A DNA stretch of 64,000 nucleotides, from positions 39,452,701-39,516,700 of the forward strand of contig NC_074717.1 of the NCBI RefSeq assembly GCF_947242115.1, written 5' to 3'. The notes beneath the pieces are model-generated. The model was not told where the DNA came from and did no database searches. It worked only from the letters and a program-made list of their open reading frames with translations. Made by a program: the position numbers and the translations under genes. The number at the start of each line of letters is the position of its first letter. The stretch's first letter is position 1. This document shows positions 24,001 to 39,000 of the stretch, one piece after another. Origin of the DNA: Biomphalaria glabrata. Its lineage: Eukaryota; Mollusca; Gastropoda; Planorbidae.

Positions 24001-27000
24001 CTTCTCTATATAGGCCAACTGACTTTCCTGTCAACTAGTGCATTCTTTTGACATGTCAGCAATATAGGTCCCTGGGTTACATTAACATAAGGTGGCAGAC
24101 AAAACAATAACATTTAGTATCACAGAACCATTTTTGGCAGACATGAGGTAATGTCTAGTAGATAGAGTGTATAAATATTTTGTTTATTGAGAATAACATT
24201 ATATAATATTTCATATTGTGCATTAATCAATATGTCAAAGAAGTAATTGTATTCAAAAGTTTGTTAGTAATAAAAGTATTAAACAGAACTTTTAGCTGTG
24301 TTTTTGAAGAGTCATTGAAAGGCGAATTTTAATGAGATCTAAATGTTCAAGTCTTCAATGTCAACTGAAGGTGATTAGGAAAATGAAATAATACTTAAAC
24401 AACCAGTAATTTAAGGAAGAGGCAGAAGCAGTATTTGTCCTGTTACAATCTTGTTGCTAACAGATGGAGTGAGTTGATATAAAAAAAGGTAAAGTTTTCC
24501 TTTCAGACATTGCAATCTATAGGGCAGATAAGGTAAAGGTCATCTGTTTCTGTGGTCCACAGTTAATAAGGGTGTCATGTGGCCAGCACAATGCTGACAA
24601 ACCGCCTTTACTTTTCCCCCAACTATTGTCAGGTACCATTAGAGCTGGGTGGACTCTTAGAGGTGCCCACATATCCCAAAATTTAAATCCAAGTCTTTAC
24701 TCTCAGCCACCATGCCTTCTGGGGTGACCATCAGAAAAGAATAAATTTAACTTATGTTTAATTAAATCCTTTTTTTTAATTCTAAAAGTTAGATCATTAA
24801 GTTCTTCACATTAGGCCTGAATCTCTTTATATTGAATAAACTTTGAAAATCAAACCAAAAAAAAAAAACACTTTATTTTTGCAAACTACAATTTGATTAC
24901 CTTTTAATGTTTCAACATCAGACTCAATGTGTTCGCCTGAACTAATGTTAATCTGAAACAATATTAAAAATCTTAAACTTAAAAATTAACTTACATTAAA
25001 CAATCATGTAAGCTATTTGGCATGGCTAGTTCTAGCATAGGATAAAAGAAGGATTAAAAATAAATAAAACTTGAAACTAAAATCAATGACTAAAATATAC
25101 TAACTTGCACAGGGTGAGACTTGCTTATTTTTTCAAATTTCATTTCCATTTGTTTCTTCAAAATATTTCTTCTCTTCTGTGCTCTAAACACATTATAAGT
25201 AAAAACTACCAATGACTATTACAGTCTTAAAAAATGCTATTGCACTAAATTATGCTGAAAAATAAGGAATTGTTTAATGAAAATCTGGAAATTAAGAAGA
25301 AGTTTAATAAAAATCCAGCGAATATATTAAGAAGATATAATTTGTACTCTGAACAAATGTGCAAAGAACGTCATATCAAAATAGTCAACTAAATAAAAAG
25401 AATTTACAGGCTATGATGGGGCTTGAAGGGTTAAAAGGTGGTCGCTGATTTCAGGGTCTTAAGTTTGAATGGATGTATTTCTATTTTAGCATTGTAGGTC
25501 TTAGGGTTTGGATTTGATAATAAGTAGTTAGTCGAACTAGAATTAGTTGGGTAAGTGTAAAACAGGTGAATTTTCATGTCCTGCACTCTCAAATCTAGCA
25601 GGGAATATTGTAGCACTTTTAAGACCACACTTGTGAATTAAAAAAAAAAATTTATATTGCTTTTCACCTTTATAGACATAATGTATTTGATGTTTAATGT
25701 TAAAAAATAACTAATTCTGTAATTTGTAAGAAGAACCAGATGCTGATAAAAACTTATCTTACTTTATGATCAGACGGGCAGAAGGGATATAAAGAAGTTT
25801 TGAAATCTCCTGGTGCGTCAAAAAATACAATAAATCAGAGTCTGGTAGTCTGCCCTTTCAAACAGAAGTAAAGAAAGATATATAAATTATACATTATGTT
25901 CAATGTTGTTTTTTTTTAAATACTGTGAACTGTTGACATTTGCATGTGTATGACTATTTGTCTTTAAAATTATAAACTACTCATACAGTGATTGGGTAAG
26001 CTATACTATTTTTTTATTTAAAATTTCAATGGACATTGCCTCCCTTTGGAACATTTGCATCCACTGCATTTCAAATCTGACAGGCATGTATTAGTGTGAC
26101 ATTCACGATACCAGTATCCAGGATATAAATCTAGAACTAATATAACTATATATACTTACTTCTTGAAATAAAAGTGTACTCAGTCTAGAGTAAGCTGTTT
26201 TAAGAATATCATTCATCTTGACTGCTAGAGACTGGTGTGCAAAAAACAACAACATATTAATGTAATAAAATAGAATCATTTTAGGAAAGTATTCAAATAA
26301 CATTTTAAAAACTTTTTCATTAAAATGATTTTATTTTCTCAATGTGTAAAATTAATTATAAAGTTTAAAAAGAAGACTAAAAGTTTAAAGTAATGATCTC
26401 TAATAAATAAGTGTATGTAGGTTTGCGTATAAAGGTTTGTGATTAAAAAAAAAAGATAAATGTTCTTTTATCAATAAGGTAATAAAGAAAAAAAAAAAAA
26501 TGAAAAAAAAAAAAGAAACATCATAAAAAAAATCAATAAACTAACATTATATTATCTCTTTACTTTAGGCTGAAAGTATATAGGCCTACCCATAAATGTA
26601 TTTATGTATAAGTATGAAAGTTAATCACTTGATACTGGATGGCTGCCTGGTAATGTGGTATGTGCTCTGGACTGTAATCTCAATGGTCCCCACCACCATC
26701 CCTTAATGCCATATGGGCTATGTAGTAAATAATTTTAAATTCTGAGCGAACATATGATACACGTAATACAAATAAATGAACATACACTAAGGACATTAAC
26801 ATGTGGCCATTTTTAACCTTATCATACTAAGTAGTAATAGTCCTGCTTAAAAATATTTATTATTTCAAATTCCATTTCATTTATTAAGTTTAATAAAAGC
26901 CTTGTTGTATTTCTCTTAATAAAGGCCTTAATGTATTTCTCTTAATAAAGGCCTTGTTGTATTTTTCTTTATAAAAGCCTTGTATTTCTCTTAATAAAGG

Positions 27001-30000
27001 CCTTAATGTATTTCTCTTAATAAAGGCCTTGTTGTATTTTTCTTTATAAAAGCCTTGTATTTCTCTTAATGAAGGCCTTGTTGTATTTCTCTTATTACAA
27101 CTTACTTTAGCCCATTCTCTTTCCCCAACACTCTTCCAAGCCTTGGGCAACACAAATTTAATGATCCATCTATCAAGGGAAATAACAGTTTCAGAAATTT
27201 ATTACAAGAATAATCATTTAAGGTTATTAAAAATATTTGTTAATACTAAATTATGGCTTTTATAAATAAATTATGGCTTATATATAGCACTACTATCATG
27301 TTTATAGCATGCTCAAAGCACTTTGGTCCAATCTCATTTGTGGACCAGTGGGTGCAGGGGGTATCTGGGAGAAGGTTTTTTTTCTGTGCTGTTTGAGTCA
27401 GGTGTTGAACCTCGAGCTGCCTTCATAGGTAGCCAAGCCAAGCCAAGTTCAAGTGTACTTGGATTCTTGACCACGCTTCCCACAATAACAAAATCTGAAT
27501 ATTTTTTCAAATTTGAAAACAAGATAATAAAGGAAGTTTGTTTTAGATCCAATCATAATCACAACACATTATGAAACTTACACCAAGATGCATTAGACCA
27601 GCAGTTCTCAACCTTTTTAGCTCCGCGACCCCCTAATACAATTTTCCACTAGGAGGCGACCCCCAACCATAAAATTCTTTTCGTTCATTGGCTTAGGTAA
27701 ATGGGATTTAGCTAGTGTTAAATTTTCATCAAGACGTCATTAGATCTTCTCCATAGAAAAGTTCCATCTCGTAATGGCGTTGTGAAGCATTTGATGGACA
27801 GTAATTTCGGTTGTTGAAAAAGTATACTGCAACAACGAAGATGTGGTCCGCAACAAATATTTTCGATTAACAATTAAAAAAAAAAAAGAAAGAACTACCA
27901 ATAAAAATCAAGGCTACGTTCAATAATGAAACATTCACTTAAAGTGTCATAGTATCCCTCGCTATAAGTCTGTGTTCTTAGATCTAGCTTTGTTATTCCC
28001 ACTTTTTATTTTAATGATACTTGACAATCGTTACTTAATTTGTTTAATAATAATATAATCTGAATAAATTTTTCAATCAGAAGATGCCAGAAATATAAAT
28101 GTATGTAGACTATAGTACAAAAATGCTTGTTACAACACGCTAGAGACACACACACAAAATATATATATAAAAACTTCTGATAGCCCCCCCCTCTTACCCC
28201 ACAAAAAAAAAATCAATTTTCCGATGGTCTTAGGCAACCCCTCAAAAATGGTCATTTGACCCCAAAAGGGGTCGTAACCCACAGGTTGAGAACCCCTGCA
28301 TTAGACAGTTACTAATAAGCACAAAAGCTTTTTGAATTTCGTTATAAAGATATTGTTTATAAATATGATATTGCATTTATACTTTGTTTCGGAAGACAAT
28401 AAAAAGCTACTGCACCCATGAATGTGACATAACCAACAATAAAATTAATAGGACAAATAACAAAACAATATGTCACAGAAAATATTCAATATAATAGTAT
28501 TCACTTTTTGTCTACATCCACCACACAATAGAATAGCCACTAAATAAAATGGTACATGAATTTTTAAAAGAAGTTTGAATATTTAATTTTGAAAAACAAA
28601 AAAAAAGAACTTCAAGAAGACCTAAAGTAGCTGTTGTATCTAGTTCAAGCATGATACAGGCAAGGTGGAAAAATGCATTTTCTATTTTGAGATCTAAATA
28701 AGTCAAATGGACAACCATCAATTGAAGACTTTCCCCCTTGAGGACAACTGTGTATAAATACAAATTTAACTGACATACAACTAAATTATTTCGTGTGTTT
28801 GATGAGTACTAGTGAAATTTAAACTCAACCTTAGTAGTAGATATTTTTTTTTATTTTGTTTTTTTGGCATATCAGCACAATTTAGGCCATGTTGTGTCCG
28901 TAATACCTCAAGGGTTACTTCCCCTATCTAAGTCAAGTATTAAGAGTTATACAACTGAGGTATTAACAATAAGGTCCACTGAATAGTAGATCCTAGATGT
29001 ATATTCATCTCAATTTAGAAAAAGGATAAAGAGTGCTGAACTAGAGTGCATAATAGAATAAATGAGTTTTAAGAACATTGTAAAAAGAAGATTACTGGTT
29101 TATTTAGACAGAAAGACAGGAACCAAAATTAACAGAGTTATTAAACAAAAATTAAATGTGTTCAAAATCATTTTGCAAAGAATGGTTTAGTCAAAAACTA
29201 ATTAATTTCAAGTCTACATCATTCACACAGCTACTCACTTTTTATGGAAAGGTATTTTGGTTTTCAATTTGCCCAGCAGTTCTGATATACTCACTTCTTT
29301 TTTCTCACTTGTTTCATAGGATTTTGTTTTCAACACAATCTGTTTAAGGATACAGACAACTTGGTCACTTGAAAATTTATCCTTACACTAACTTAGGCAC
29401 AATGCCAACAAGAATATCAACTGACCTTGAGAACAGAGATAAATTTTTCTGGTGCTGCTCGCCAAGATTTTTCTCTGTATTCAGACTATAATTGAAAAAA
29501 AAAATCACGTTTCTTCTTTATAAGATATAAGAACAAACAAAATTTTATGAATGAATTGTGCAATGGTTTAAAACAGTGTAATTAGATACTTAAAGCAATC
29601 AACTCTGTCTGGTCAATAAATACAAAAAGTGTAGCATTTCCTATGATTTTTATCGTAATAAAGTTTTGCATGATTATTTTTCATATCTATTTTCTCCAGT
29701 TTTTTACTTTATTAACAATATTTTGTATCTCATTAAATATTTACTTTGAATATATATATAGCTTCTCCTTCATGGTCGAAGATGAGCACATTTCTCATTT
29801 CCTATGGACTCGAAGATGACTGTAAAGTCCAATCCTCACCTTAAAAAGCTGGCTGCATATGTGGCATGGGTGGGTTAGGTCAGTTGCAGATAGGCCTGCT
29901 TCTTTCAGCTTTTTGTTGTTTCTGTGCTCTTTTGCCCTGACCAGTCTTCTTGCTTTAAATCTTGAGACTCACAGCTTCATGCCATGATGAGCGATCGAGA

Positions 30001-33000
30001 GCTAGTGCTTCCCAGCTGTGAATGTCGATATCACATTCCTTGAAGGAGCTCTTGAGAGTGTCTTTGTAGTGCTTGTATTAGCCTCCCTGAGAGCACTTTC
30101 CTGCACACAACTCCCGTACAGAAGTTATGGGAAGGCGATTGTCTTGCATGCAGACTACATGTCCCGCCCATCGAAGTTGGGACCTTTTTACTGTAACATT
30201 GATACTGTACATGTTGGACAGCTTTAAGATTTCTGTGTCTGGTATGTGGTCGGACCAACGCAACTTATGGATACTCCTTAGACAGCGTAGGTGGAAGGAG
30301 TTTAGCTTTTTGGTGTGGCAGGAATATACTTACTTTGTACATTTACGGTGGAGCAGTGGCTGAGTGCTTGGCTTCCAAAAACATAGAGATAAAACTCATT
30401 GCATTCTCTTATCAGTTGTAGAGACAAAACAATATACTTGACAGCAAACTACTGGAAAGCTAACACTATTGTCTAATCACATACAATTTACATAAACTGT
30501 TAAGTATAAATATATGTCCTAATTAATTTGTTATACTCATATATAGCTGGACACTGAAGCAAATGTTAGAGAGTATTAAAAAACGAGTTTGTTGTCTAAA
30601 ATACTTACCTCTCTCAGACATCTGTGACCATGGCGACTAAGAAAGTTATCGACAGACTTCTTGAGGTCAGGACATCTCTCAATTACTTGTATACACTCCT
30701 GAAATGGTTCATAAAAATGTATTCTCAAAATAAAGTCATTTCATACTTGAAAATTAGATTAACTTTTGACATAGAATTTATTAACATAGACAGACATAGT
30801 TTTTATCATAAAATTTATTGACAGACAGTTTTTATCATTGAGTTTATTTACATAGACAGACATAGTTTAGAAAAGAAATGTTTCGGTCGTAGCGCAGTAT
30901 GGTAAGAATGACAAATGGTGCAAATTTGGGTATTGAATGGAAGGGATGTTAAAAAGACGAAGCCAGATATGCAGAAAATATCAACATGAAGAGAGTTGAA
31001 AATATTATGATTTGATTATTTGTAATAATATTAAAGTGTTTTTAAATTTGAACCTGAGAGTATTTGCTTAAAAGTTGCATAAGAGCAAGAGCTTGTCAAA
31101 TGTTGTGCAAAGTGAAAAGATTTCAAAGAAACACAGTTGACATGAAAAAACAATTATTTTTATCCAACTCTCCAAAGCAATGGTTTCAAACAGCTGTCTC
31201 ATGAATATTGATCTACTAAGAGATTTCAGGTAGTAAATCTTGTTTTTTTTTTTTTTAAATGTATTGACACAATTAGGTACTTCCAACTGTTTGTGTTCTG
31301 ATTGGTTTGTTGTATAAGTGAAGGTAATCCTTTATTTTATCTTTACCTTGTCCTCAGTCTTAAGAAATACATCAACAAAGTTTTGACCTTTCTGAGCTAT
31401 TTCTTTGGCAATGCTCTAAATAAAGGAAACAATATACAGTGCACATAAGTAGATATATTATTAAACTCTATGAATAAAAAAAATAACATATATTTTTATA
31501 TAGAAAAATATTATTAACAATTCAGTGTTATTTTCTTTATTTTACCATGAGGAAAAAAAGTTCTCATGTTATATAACACTAATATGTTGAATTACCTCCA
31601 TGGCATGTGGAACCTCAGCACTGTAGACATCAGTACAGTTCGACAAAAGTAGTGCTATATCACCATAATGGTCAGGTGTCCATTCTATAGAGATACAAGT
31701 AAAATAAAAAATTTATTATGGCTTTTATATAGCACTACTTTCATGCTTATAGCATGCTCAGAGCGCTTTGGTCCAAACTCATTTGTGGACCAGTGGGGGA
31801 GGGGGTATCTAGGAGAAGGTTTTTCTGTGCTGCCTTTAGGCACTCAGTAAACACAACTCTGCCCAAGTCGGGTGTTGAACCTCGAGCCCCCTTCATAGGT
31901 AGCCAAGCCAAGTTCAAGCGCACTTAGCCTCTTGACCATGCTTCCCACACAAGTAAAGTATATATTAGATTAAAAGATAGCTGCTTAATCTGATTATGTG
32001 GTATGTGCTTCAGGCTGTAGTCATTATGATTACAGAGTTCAAATCCTGCCCACTTGAAACCTCTGCTGTGCAGCAGGAATTTTAGTTTAGTTTTATGTTT
32101 TGGTTGTTCCTTCAGAAATTATTACTTCCTAGTCCAAACCTCCAGCAGGACATTAAAGAAATGTCTGCTACTTATATAAAACAATTAAAAAATCAAGCTG
32201 TGATGCAAAAAATGCAAAAGCAGGAGGTTTAGTCTAGTTTTATATTTAGGACATTCATTAAGAACGGAAGATTATTACATCCAAATTCAAACATCAAGCA
32301 GGATGGCAAGGAATGGGATAAATGACTTATACTTCTAAAACAAAATTGAAGGCCTGTGCTGTGGCAGAAAATACATAAGCCAATCTGACATTTTAGCAAT
32401 TAAATCTATTCTGGTAGGTCAGTGATTATTTCAGGACAGTTTTATGTTCTCATATATATTGCCTAACAAGTGCACACACTGGAAAGTGTCAATGTAAGAA
32501 GAAGCAGGAGTTCCAATTAATGAGAGGTTTATTTGAAAAATGTTTGTTTTATTCTAGTTGAAAGTAGTTAGTGGGCAAGAAAAGATTTGTATCTTAGAAT
32601 CAAGCTGATAACTATAATTTTCAAAATGATAATCATAGCTACTGACTGTCAGGATCTCCAGCAATGATTGACATGAGCGCAGTTGTCAAGTTACCAGATC
32701 TACTGCTAACTAGAATGGAACCAAGCCAGACCTGCATACCAAAGAAACAGAAAAAAAAACAACAGAACAGACAATAAAAGAGCCAAAGTGTCAGACAAAT
32801 CATATCTATATAAATAAAGAAAAAAAAAGTTTACAAGTGTTTATGTATGCATACAATTTAATTCAGTCACAGCCCCTTGTTAAGAAAACAAGATGTTTGT
32901 ATTCAGCATTTATCACAATAAGTTATTGAGTTAAAAAAAAAACAACTTCTTAAACATAAGCATTAAGCTAGAAATGACAGTTTCTTTAAGATAAGTAAAA

Positions 33001-36000
33001 ACTCACATTTTTAGAATGAGAATAGCCAGCTAAAATATAGAAAGGATTGGTCTAGTTTAAAACTTCCCATGCAGCTACATGTGGTGAACTTACTTTTTCA
33101 CAATCATCCAAATGCTGCTCAATACAATGAAACAGTTCTGAGGAAGTCTTTGCATCAGCGCCAATCTCAAAAGAGTTCAATTTGACTTCCCATTCTTTCA
33201 TTATGGATAAGGATGTCATAGAAACCTGTTAATGGACATTAAGATTCCTTAAGTCAACATTGTCTCATGAAATAAAGTCAATAACTTTGCTTTAAATGTT
33301 ATTTTTAATTTATAAGTTTTACAGTAATTAAGTAAAATGTTTTAAATTTTAATTTCATCACTTAATTTTTGGCTCTTCATTTAAAAACCAAAAAACATTT
33401 ATAACTTAATCATAGCCAGAATTCATGCAATTTTAAACTAGATTTGGTAAAGGACAGAAATATTGTGGCTTTGATTCAACTTTGTATGATACATGTATTT
33501 TGTACAAACTTTAATCATTCTGATGAAGTTGAAAAGTTTTTTGAGACGTCCAAGTTGACTCCGTCCATAGTACTGTTGGATTTGATCATAATGTAAGTCA
33601 GGTAACAGTTGTCCCAGTAAAGACAAGTTCATTGACTCATTTTTAACAAACATGGTTGTCATCACAGCAGCACTGATGTCCTAAGTAAAAAATTAAATTA
33701 AAAAAAAAGGAACATGTTAAGTTCATCGGAGCCATGTGTAAACTAGAAAGCTCAAACAACTTATTTATATTTGTGATTTCTGGCACATCAACACATCATG
33801 TTGTAATCATGGTCATGCAGTATGCATCGAGCAAAGAATCGGCTTTATTTCTCAGGATTTTAAATAGCTATCTTTTTCTTCTTAATGCAGTTTTTTTCAA
33901 TTCCATTACTCATATTGCATTATATTTTAAATATTTTTAAGACATATTGATTTGATGAAGAGTTGATCTTATTTTAATGAAGGACTGGCAATGTGCACAC
34001 AATTTTACTTTTTCTTGATTTAAACAAACAAATTGTTTACACACAAATAATTATTGAGAACATTTTAAAGTAAAGTACAAAAAAACATTGTAATGAAAAT
34101 TGAAAAGGTCAACAAATAAAAGTCTCTTACCACTATAGATAAAAACAAATGATTGCAGTACACTAAAATATCTTTAGGAAGACCAGACACATTTTGCCTG
34201 ACACCCATATACATTGTTAAACGCTGAAAAGAAAAGATTTTGTACAATATTCAAATTAACTTTTGGCAATTCTGTTTATTATCAAGAAAGCCTATATAAG
34301 TAACTGTTACTGCCATTGCACTGTGTGGTATGAATGTGGAATGAAGCAATAGGTGTGATCTGATATATAATCAACATTGCTGCAATATCTAAACACCATT
34401 ACTTTAACTTTACAATTCTATGTAGCAATTATGAGTTATGTTTTAAAAGTAACCATGTACTAATGTTTATTCTTCACAAAATATGTTTTGTGTCTTAAAG
34501 ATAAATTATTTTCCTGCACATTTCACTACTATAACTGTAGATAATGATAAACATTATTTTTATAGTGGACATTACATTCCAGACTTCTTTAATAAATTCA
34601 CATATTAATCAATTTTCTAAAATGAGATATTTTATTTGAGGATGAATGTTAAATATCCTAAGTTAAAAGTACTTGTTTTGTAAATGAATAGTTTTTAATT
34701 TTACTATTATTACTTAGCTTGGTTATTTGATCTGTTTGAATGTGAACTAAATTTGTAATGTATTTGATTTGTCTTCGAATGATGTCTACAGCACACAGTT
34801 TTTTTCTAGTGATCTATTTACCTGCATACATCTATTGATGAATTTACTGAAGTTGCTTGAAGTCAATGGAGTCACAGCTCCAGGCATCATCTCACTGCAA
34901 GGAACACAATAAGATTGAACAAGGCAGTGCTAAGGTGATTATTCAAAATATGAAAAAGATCTAATATATTTATGACTTGTTTAATTTTTAAGTCAGCTCA
35001 TGCTGTCTGTCCCTCAGAGAAACAGTTTAAGATGAGGTTTCCAAAGTTTTTAAAATTTCTCTATTTCAAGGAAGCACAATCAGTTCATAGTACCATATTC
35101 AAAAGTTGTCAAGATGGGTATCCTATTTCAATAAAATTGTATGCATTTGATTATATAAAGCAACCTAGAACTACATAAAAAAGATGGCATGGAAACAGGA
35201 AAGTAAACAACTATTGCAAGTGTAAAAGTCATGGAGTTATTCTTATTAAATTCCAAATACCCTACATTTCTTAAGAAAATCATTTCATTGCTGAACCATT
35301 GATACAGCTTGCCACAAACTCAAAGCCAAATTAAAACAACATAATGCAATAAACAAACTTCATCCTACCCAATGTTACATGTAGTCCACCACTGGTAGTC
35401 ACATGTACTTGGTGAGTCAAACTCATGCATCAGATCGTCTTCTGTTTCAGAATCAACTATTGTGATTGGTCGACACTTTGGAAAGCAAAATAATTTGATG
35501 AACAATTTTATTATGACTATTAAAACAAATTGAAGTAAAACGTGTTATTATGTGCATACTGAAGTTGTTTAACATACCTGCAACAAAAAGATGACATTAT
35601 TTGCTACTGCCCACTCTACATCTCTTGGAGAGCCATAATATTTTTCTAACTGAAAAGAAAATATTTATCTCTTATTTTTTATTTGTTTAAAATACTTAAT
35701 ACTTGGCAAAAATATTTATCTGTTATTTTTTGTTTTCTAAAGTATTAAGAACCTTTCTTGGCCACTTAGGCAGATACAGGTTCTATTTTGAAGATTATTA
35801 TTTTAACAACAATTAACATTTTTGTCTCTGCTGTTATTATATTATGTGAAGTTGTATTTCCTTCTGTAGTCCAAAATAAAATGCTTCGTAGTACAGCAAT
35901 AGCTTTATAAGACATTGAATATTTGTCATTTTATGGCAAGCAATCTTTTACAAAGTTATTATTGTTTAGCAGTTTTTAGCTATATTCTCACAATTTCTTG

Positions 36001-39000
36001 TAATATAAATATTTAAAATATAATTTTCATTCATTTTTGTTTTCATGTAAATTGTGTCAGTTCAGTATTAAGGATCACTACAAAATGAGACCAAACTGTT
36101 GACAATGTACTAAAACAAACAAACCAAACCTCTACACCAAGTTGGGCAATACGAAGAATCAAACTGTCCTCTATACACAGCTGATTACTTTGAGCTCCTA
36201 AACATTCCTCCACAACACCTCCTTGACCTGGCCAAAAGAAAGAGATCCCTAAGCTAAGACAAATTTAAATATGAATCTATTGTACTGGTTCTGTAAAGAA
36301 CACATTAAAAAACTTATTGAGCTGGATTGGCTATTTGTAAAAGGAATTTACAAAACTTATTAAATATTATTTAAAAGTCATAATTAAATATTAGAGCCTT
36401 GAGCTAATGAAAAAAAGTAGCATTCAAATTTGATTTACACTAAATAGGAAAGCATAAAGCATTAATCAAAGTGATCTAAATATGTGTCTAATAAATTTTT
36501 TTAAACTAACAAAATATTCTCCTTCATGATGTAAAACTGTATAGAACACTGGTGGAGTAAGAATGTCCACTAATCTGGAGACTTGCAGACATTTAGCTCA
36601 GCTCTCTGTGGCATTTTACATCTCGCGAGACGATCTTTTCCCTTTGCAACTTCTTGTGTGACTAAAGAGGCCAATCCTTGATACACAGCTGCGATCACAG
36701 GTTGGGCATATAAAATCACCAGGCGCCATTGCATTTTCACCCTTCTTTCTGCTTCTGTTGTGTATGACATCTGCAATCTGTGACCCTTCCTTTATGCTCT
36801 CTCTCCATGTGGATCTGTCCAGTGCCACCTCTTCCCAGTTGCCAGTGTCGATTTTGAAGAGCTTCATGTCGCGTTTGCATACATCCGTATAACGTAAAAG
36901 TGGGCGACCAGCGGCTCTCCTGCCTTCAATTAGATCGCCATACAGGATGTCCTGTGGAAGTCGACCTACTGGCATTCTACGAACGTGGCCAAGCCAGCCA
37001 AGGCATCTGCTGCTGATAACAGAGCGGATGTCCTGGCATCCTGCTCTATGTAGCACTTCCTCATTTGTTATCTTATCTTGCCACCTTATTTTAAAGATCC
37101 GCCTTAGGCATCGGAGGTGGAAGACATTCAGCTTTTTTTCCTGCCATGAGTAGGTTGACCATGTTTCACTTCCGTACAGCAAGGTGCTCAACACACAGGT
37201 CCGGTAGACTAGGGCTTTAGTCCTGCTAGTCAGCAATATGTTGTCCCAGACTCTTTTCTGCAACCGTGACATGGTGGCCATTGCCTTGGCTATCCTGTTG
37301 TTTATGTCTTTATCCAGTAGAGTGTTGTTGGATATGATGGAGCCAAGGTAACAAAAGTGATCAACAATTTCTAGTGGTTGGCCATTAATGCTTACTTGAG
37401 GTGCAGTGTTTGTGTTTTGGACAAGTATCTTAGTCTTGCTTTGACTGATGTTTAAGCCGAACTTCTGGCAAGCAGCAGATAGTTTGTCAACCATGGACTG
37501 TAGCTGAATATCAGAATCAGCCACAATAGCTGCATCATCGGCATACAGGAGTTCCCTGACAAGTAGCTTCCTAACCTTGGTTTTTGCCCGCAGCCTTGAT
37601 ACATTAAATAGTTTTCCAGAGGATCTTGTATGGAGAAACACACCTTCGTTTATGTCGCTGTACGCATAATGCAGTAGACAGGAGAAGAATATGCCAAACA
37701 GAGTAGGTGCGAGCACACATCCCTGCTTGACACCACTGCAAACCTCAAAAGGTGCTGATTGGGCTCCATTGAATTTGACAGTACATTTAGTTTCTTCGTG
37801 AAAACACTCAATTAACTTCAGTAGTTTGGGAGGGCAACCTATTTTCCTCAGGAGTTTGAAAAGGCCACTTCTGCTGACCATGTCAAAAGCTTTAGTCAGA
37901 TCGACAAAAACAATGTAAAGGGGTCTGTCTCTCTCTCTAAATTTCTCCTGCAGTAGTCGTAGAGAAGATATCATGTCTATAGTGGACCTACCACTCCTGA
38001 ATCCACACTGAGACTCTGGGTAGACTCTAGAAGCTATCACTTGCAGCCTGGATAGTGCCACTCTAGCAAAGATTTTGCCCACTATACTGAGGAGAGAGAT
38101 ACCCCTATAGTTGTTGCAATCACTCCGATCCCCTTTGTTCTTGTATATTGTGACTATAGTTGCGTCACGCATGTCCTGTGGGACATGACCTGTTTCCCAA
38201 CAGCGGCAGAGGAGAATATAGAGTTCAGGGAGCAGGAGTGATTCATTGACTTTCACTACTTCCACTGGGATACCATCACTCCCAGGAGATTTTCTATTTT
38301 TTAAGCAGTTAATTGCTTTTTTGAGGTCACTAAAGCTCGGAAGCTCATCTAGGCATTCCAGTACTGGAAGATCTGGTAGAGAAGCCAGGGCGACATCGTC
38401 TACTGTATTCTGTGTGGCATAGACTTCGAGGTAGTGTTCTGTCCATCGTTCTAGCTGCTTGGTTTGATCTGTAATTTTTTCTCCTGATTTGGATAGAAGG
38501 GGGGCAGGCTTAGACACTGCTGGACCCAGGGCCGCTTTAATGACATCAAATAGATCTTTGCTATTTCCTGAGTTGAGACTGTCTTGGATTCTGTTGCAGG
38601 TATCCCTCCAAAAGTTGTTAGCACATTTTCTAGCCATTTGTTTTGCCTCTTTATTAGCACTTTTGAAGGCCTCCAAAGATTTTGGATTAGGCTTTGTCTT
38701 GTGAGCGAGGTGTGCAGATCGTTTTTTCTCGATGCAAGGTTCCATATGTGCTAGATTCGCCTCAAACCAGTCTACATTTTTGTGTATTTGAGGCCCAAAG
38801 GCGGTGATTGCCAAACTGTAGATTACGTCTCTTAATTTCTCCCATCTGATCGAGATGTCTTCTTCATCACTTAACGAGGGGATTGAACTGTTCAGGAGCT
38901 CGCCAAAGAGTGCACACTTCTCTGGGTCACCTACATGGTTGACGTTAATTCGCCTAGTTCTGGGTTGAGTGGAAGTGTAAGCCTTCTTGAGAAGTAGTTT

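Larger units (their letters stand above)
24901..34894 (-). other. Exons 21-35: middle (substrate-type) domain
   Basis: Residues about 794-1234. It opens with GEMMPGAVTPLT and later shows FLSRHGHRCLRE (exon 28), VGEREWAK (exon 31) and GRLPDSDLLYFLTHQE (exons 32-33). These follow the region that in Rph forms the helical substrate-binding domain. The histidine in HGHR corresponds to conserved positions in PPS-like proteins; its role here is not known. Confidence 0.85.

Noticed and set aside
26890-27153. Minus-strand frame rich in KEKYNKAFIKRNT repeats
   Set aside because: Most is translation of the ~28-bp minisatellite; only the part above 27106 is coding (exon 31).
28512-28763. Minus-strand 83-residue frame as a missing exon of the large gene
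   Set aside because: It does not fit the protein; the needed exon was found at 29239-29339, which joins both neighbours in phase.
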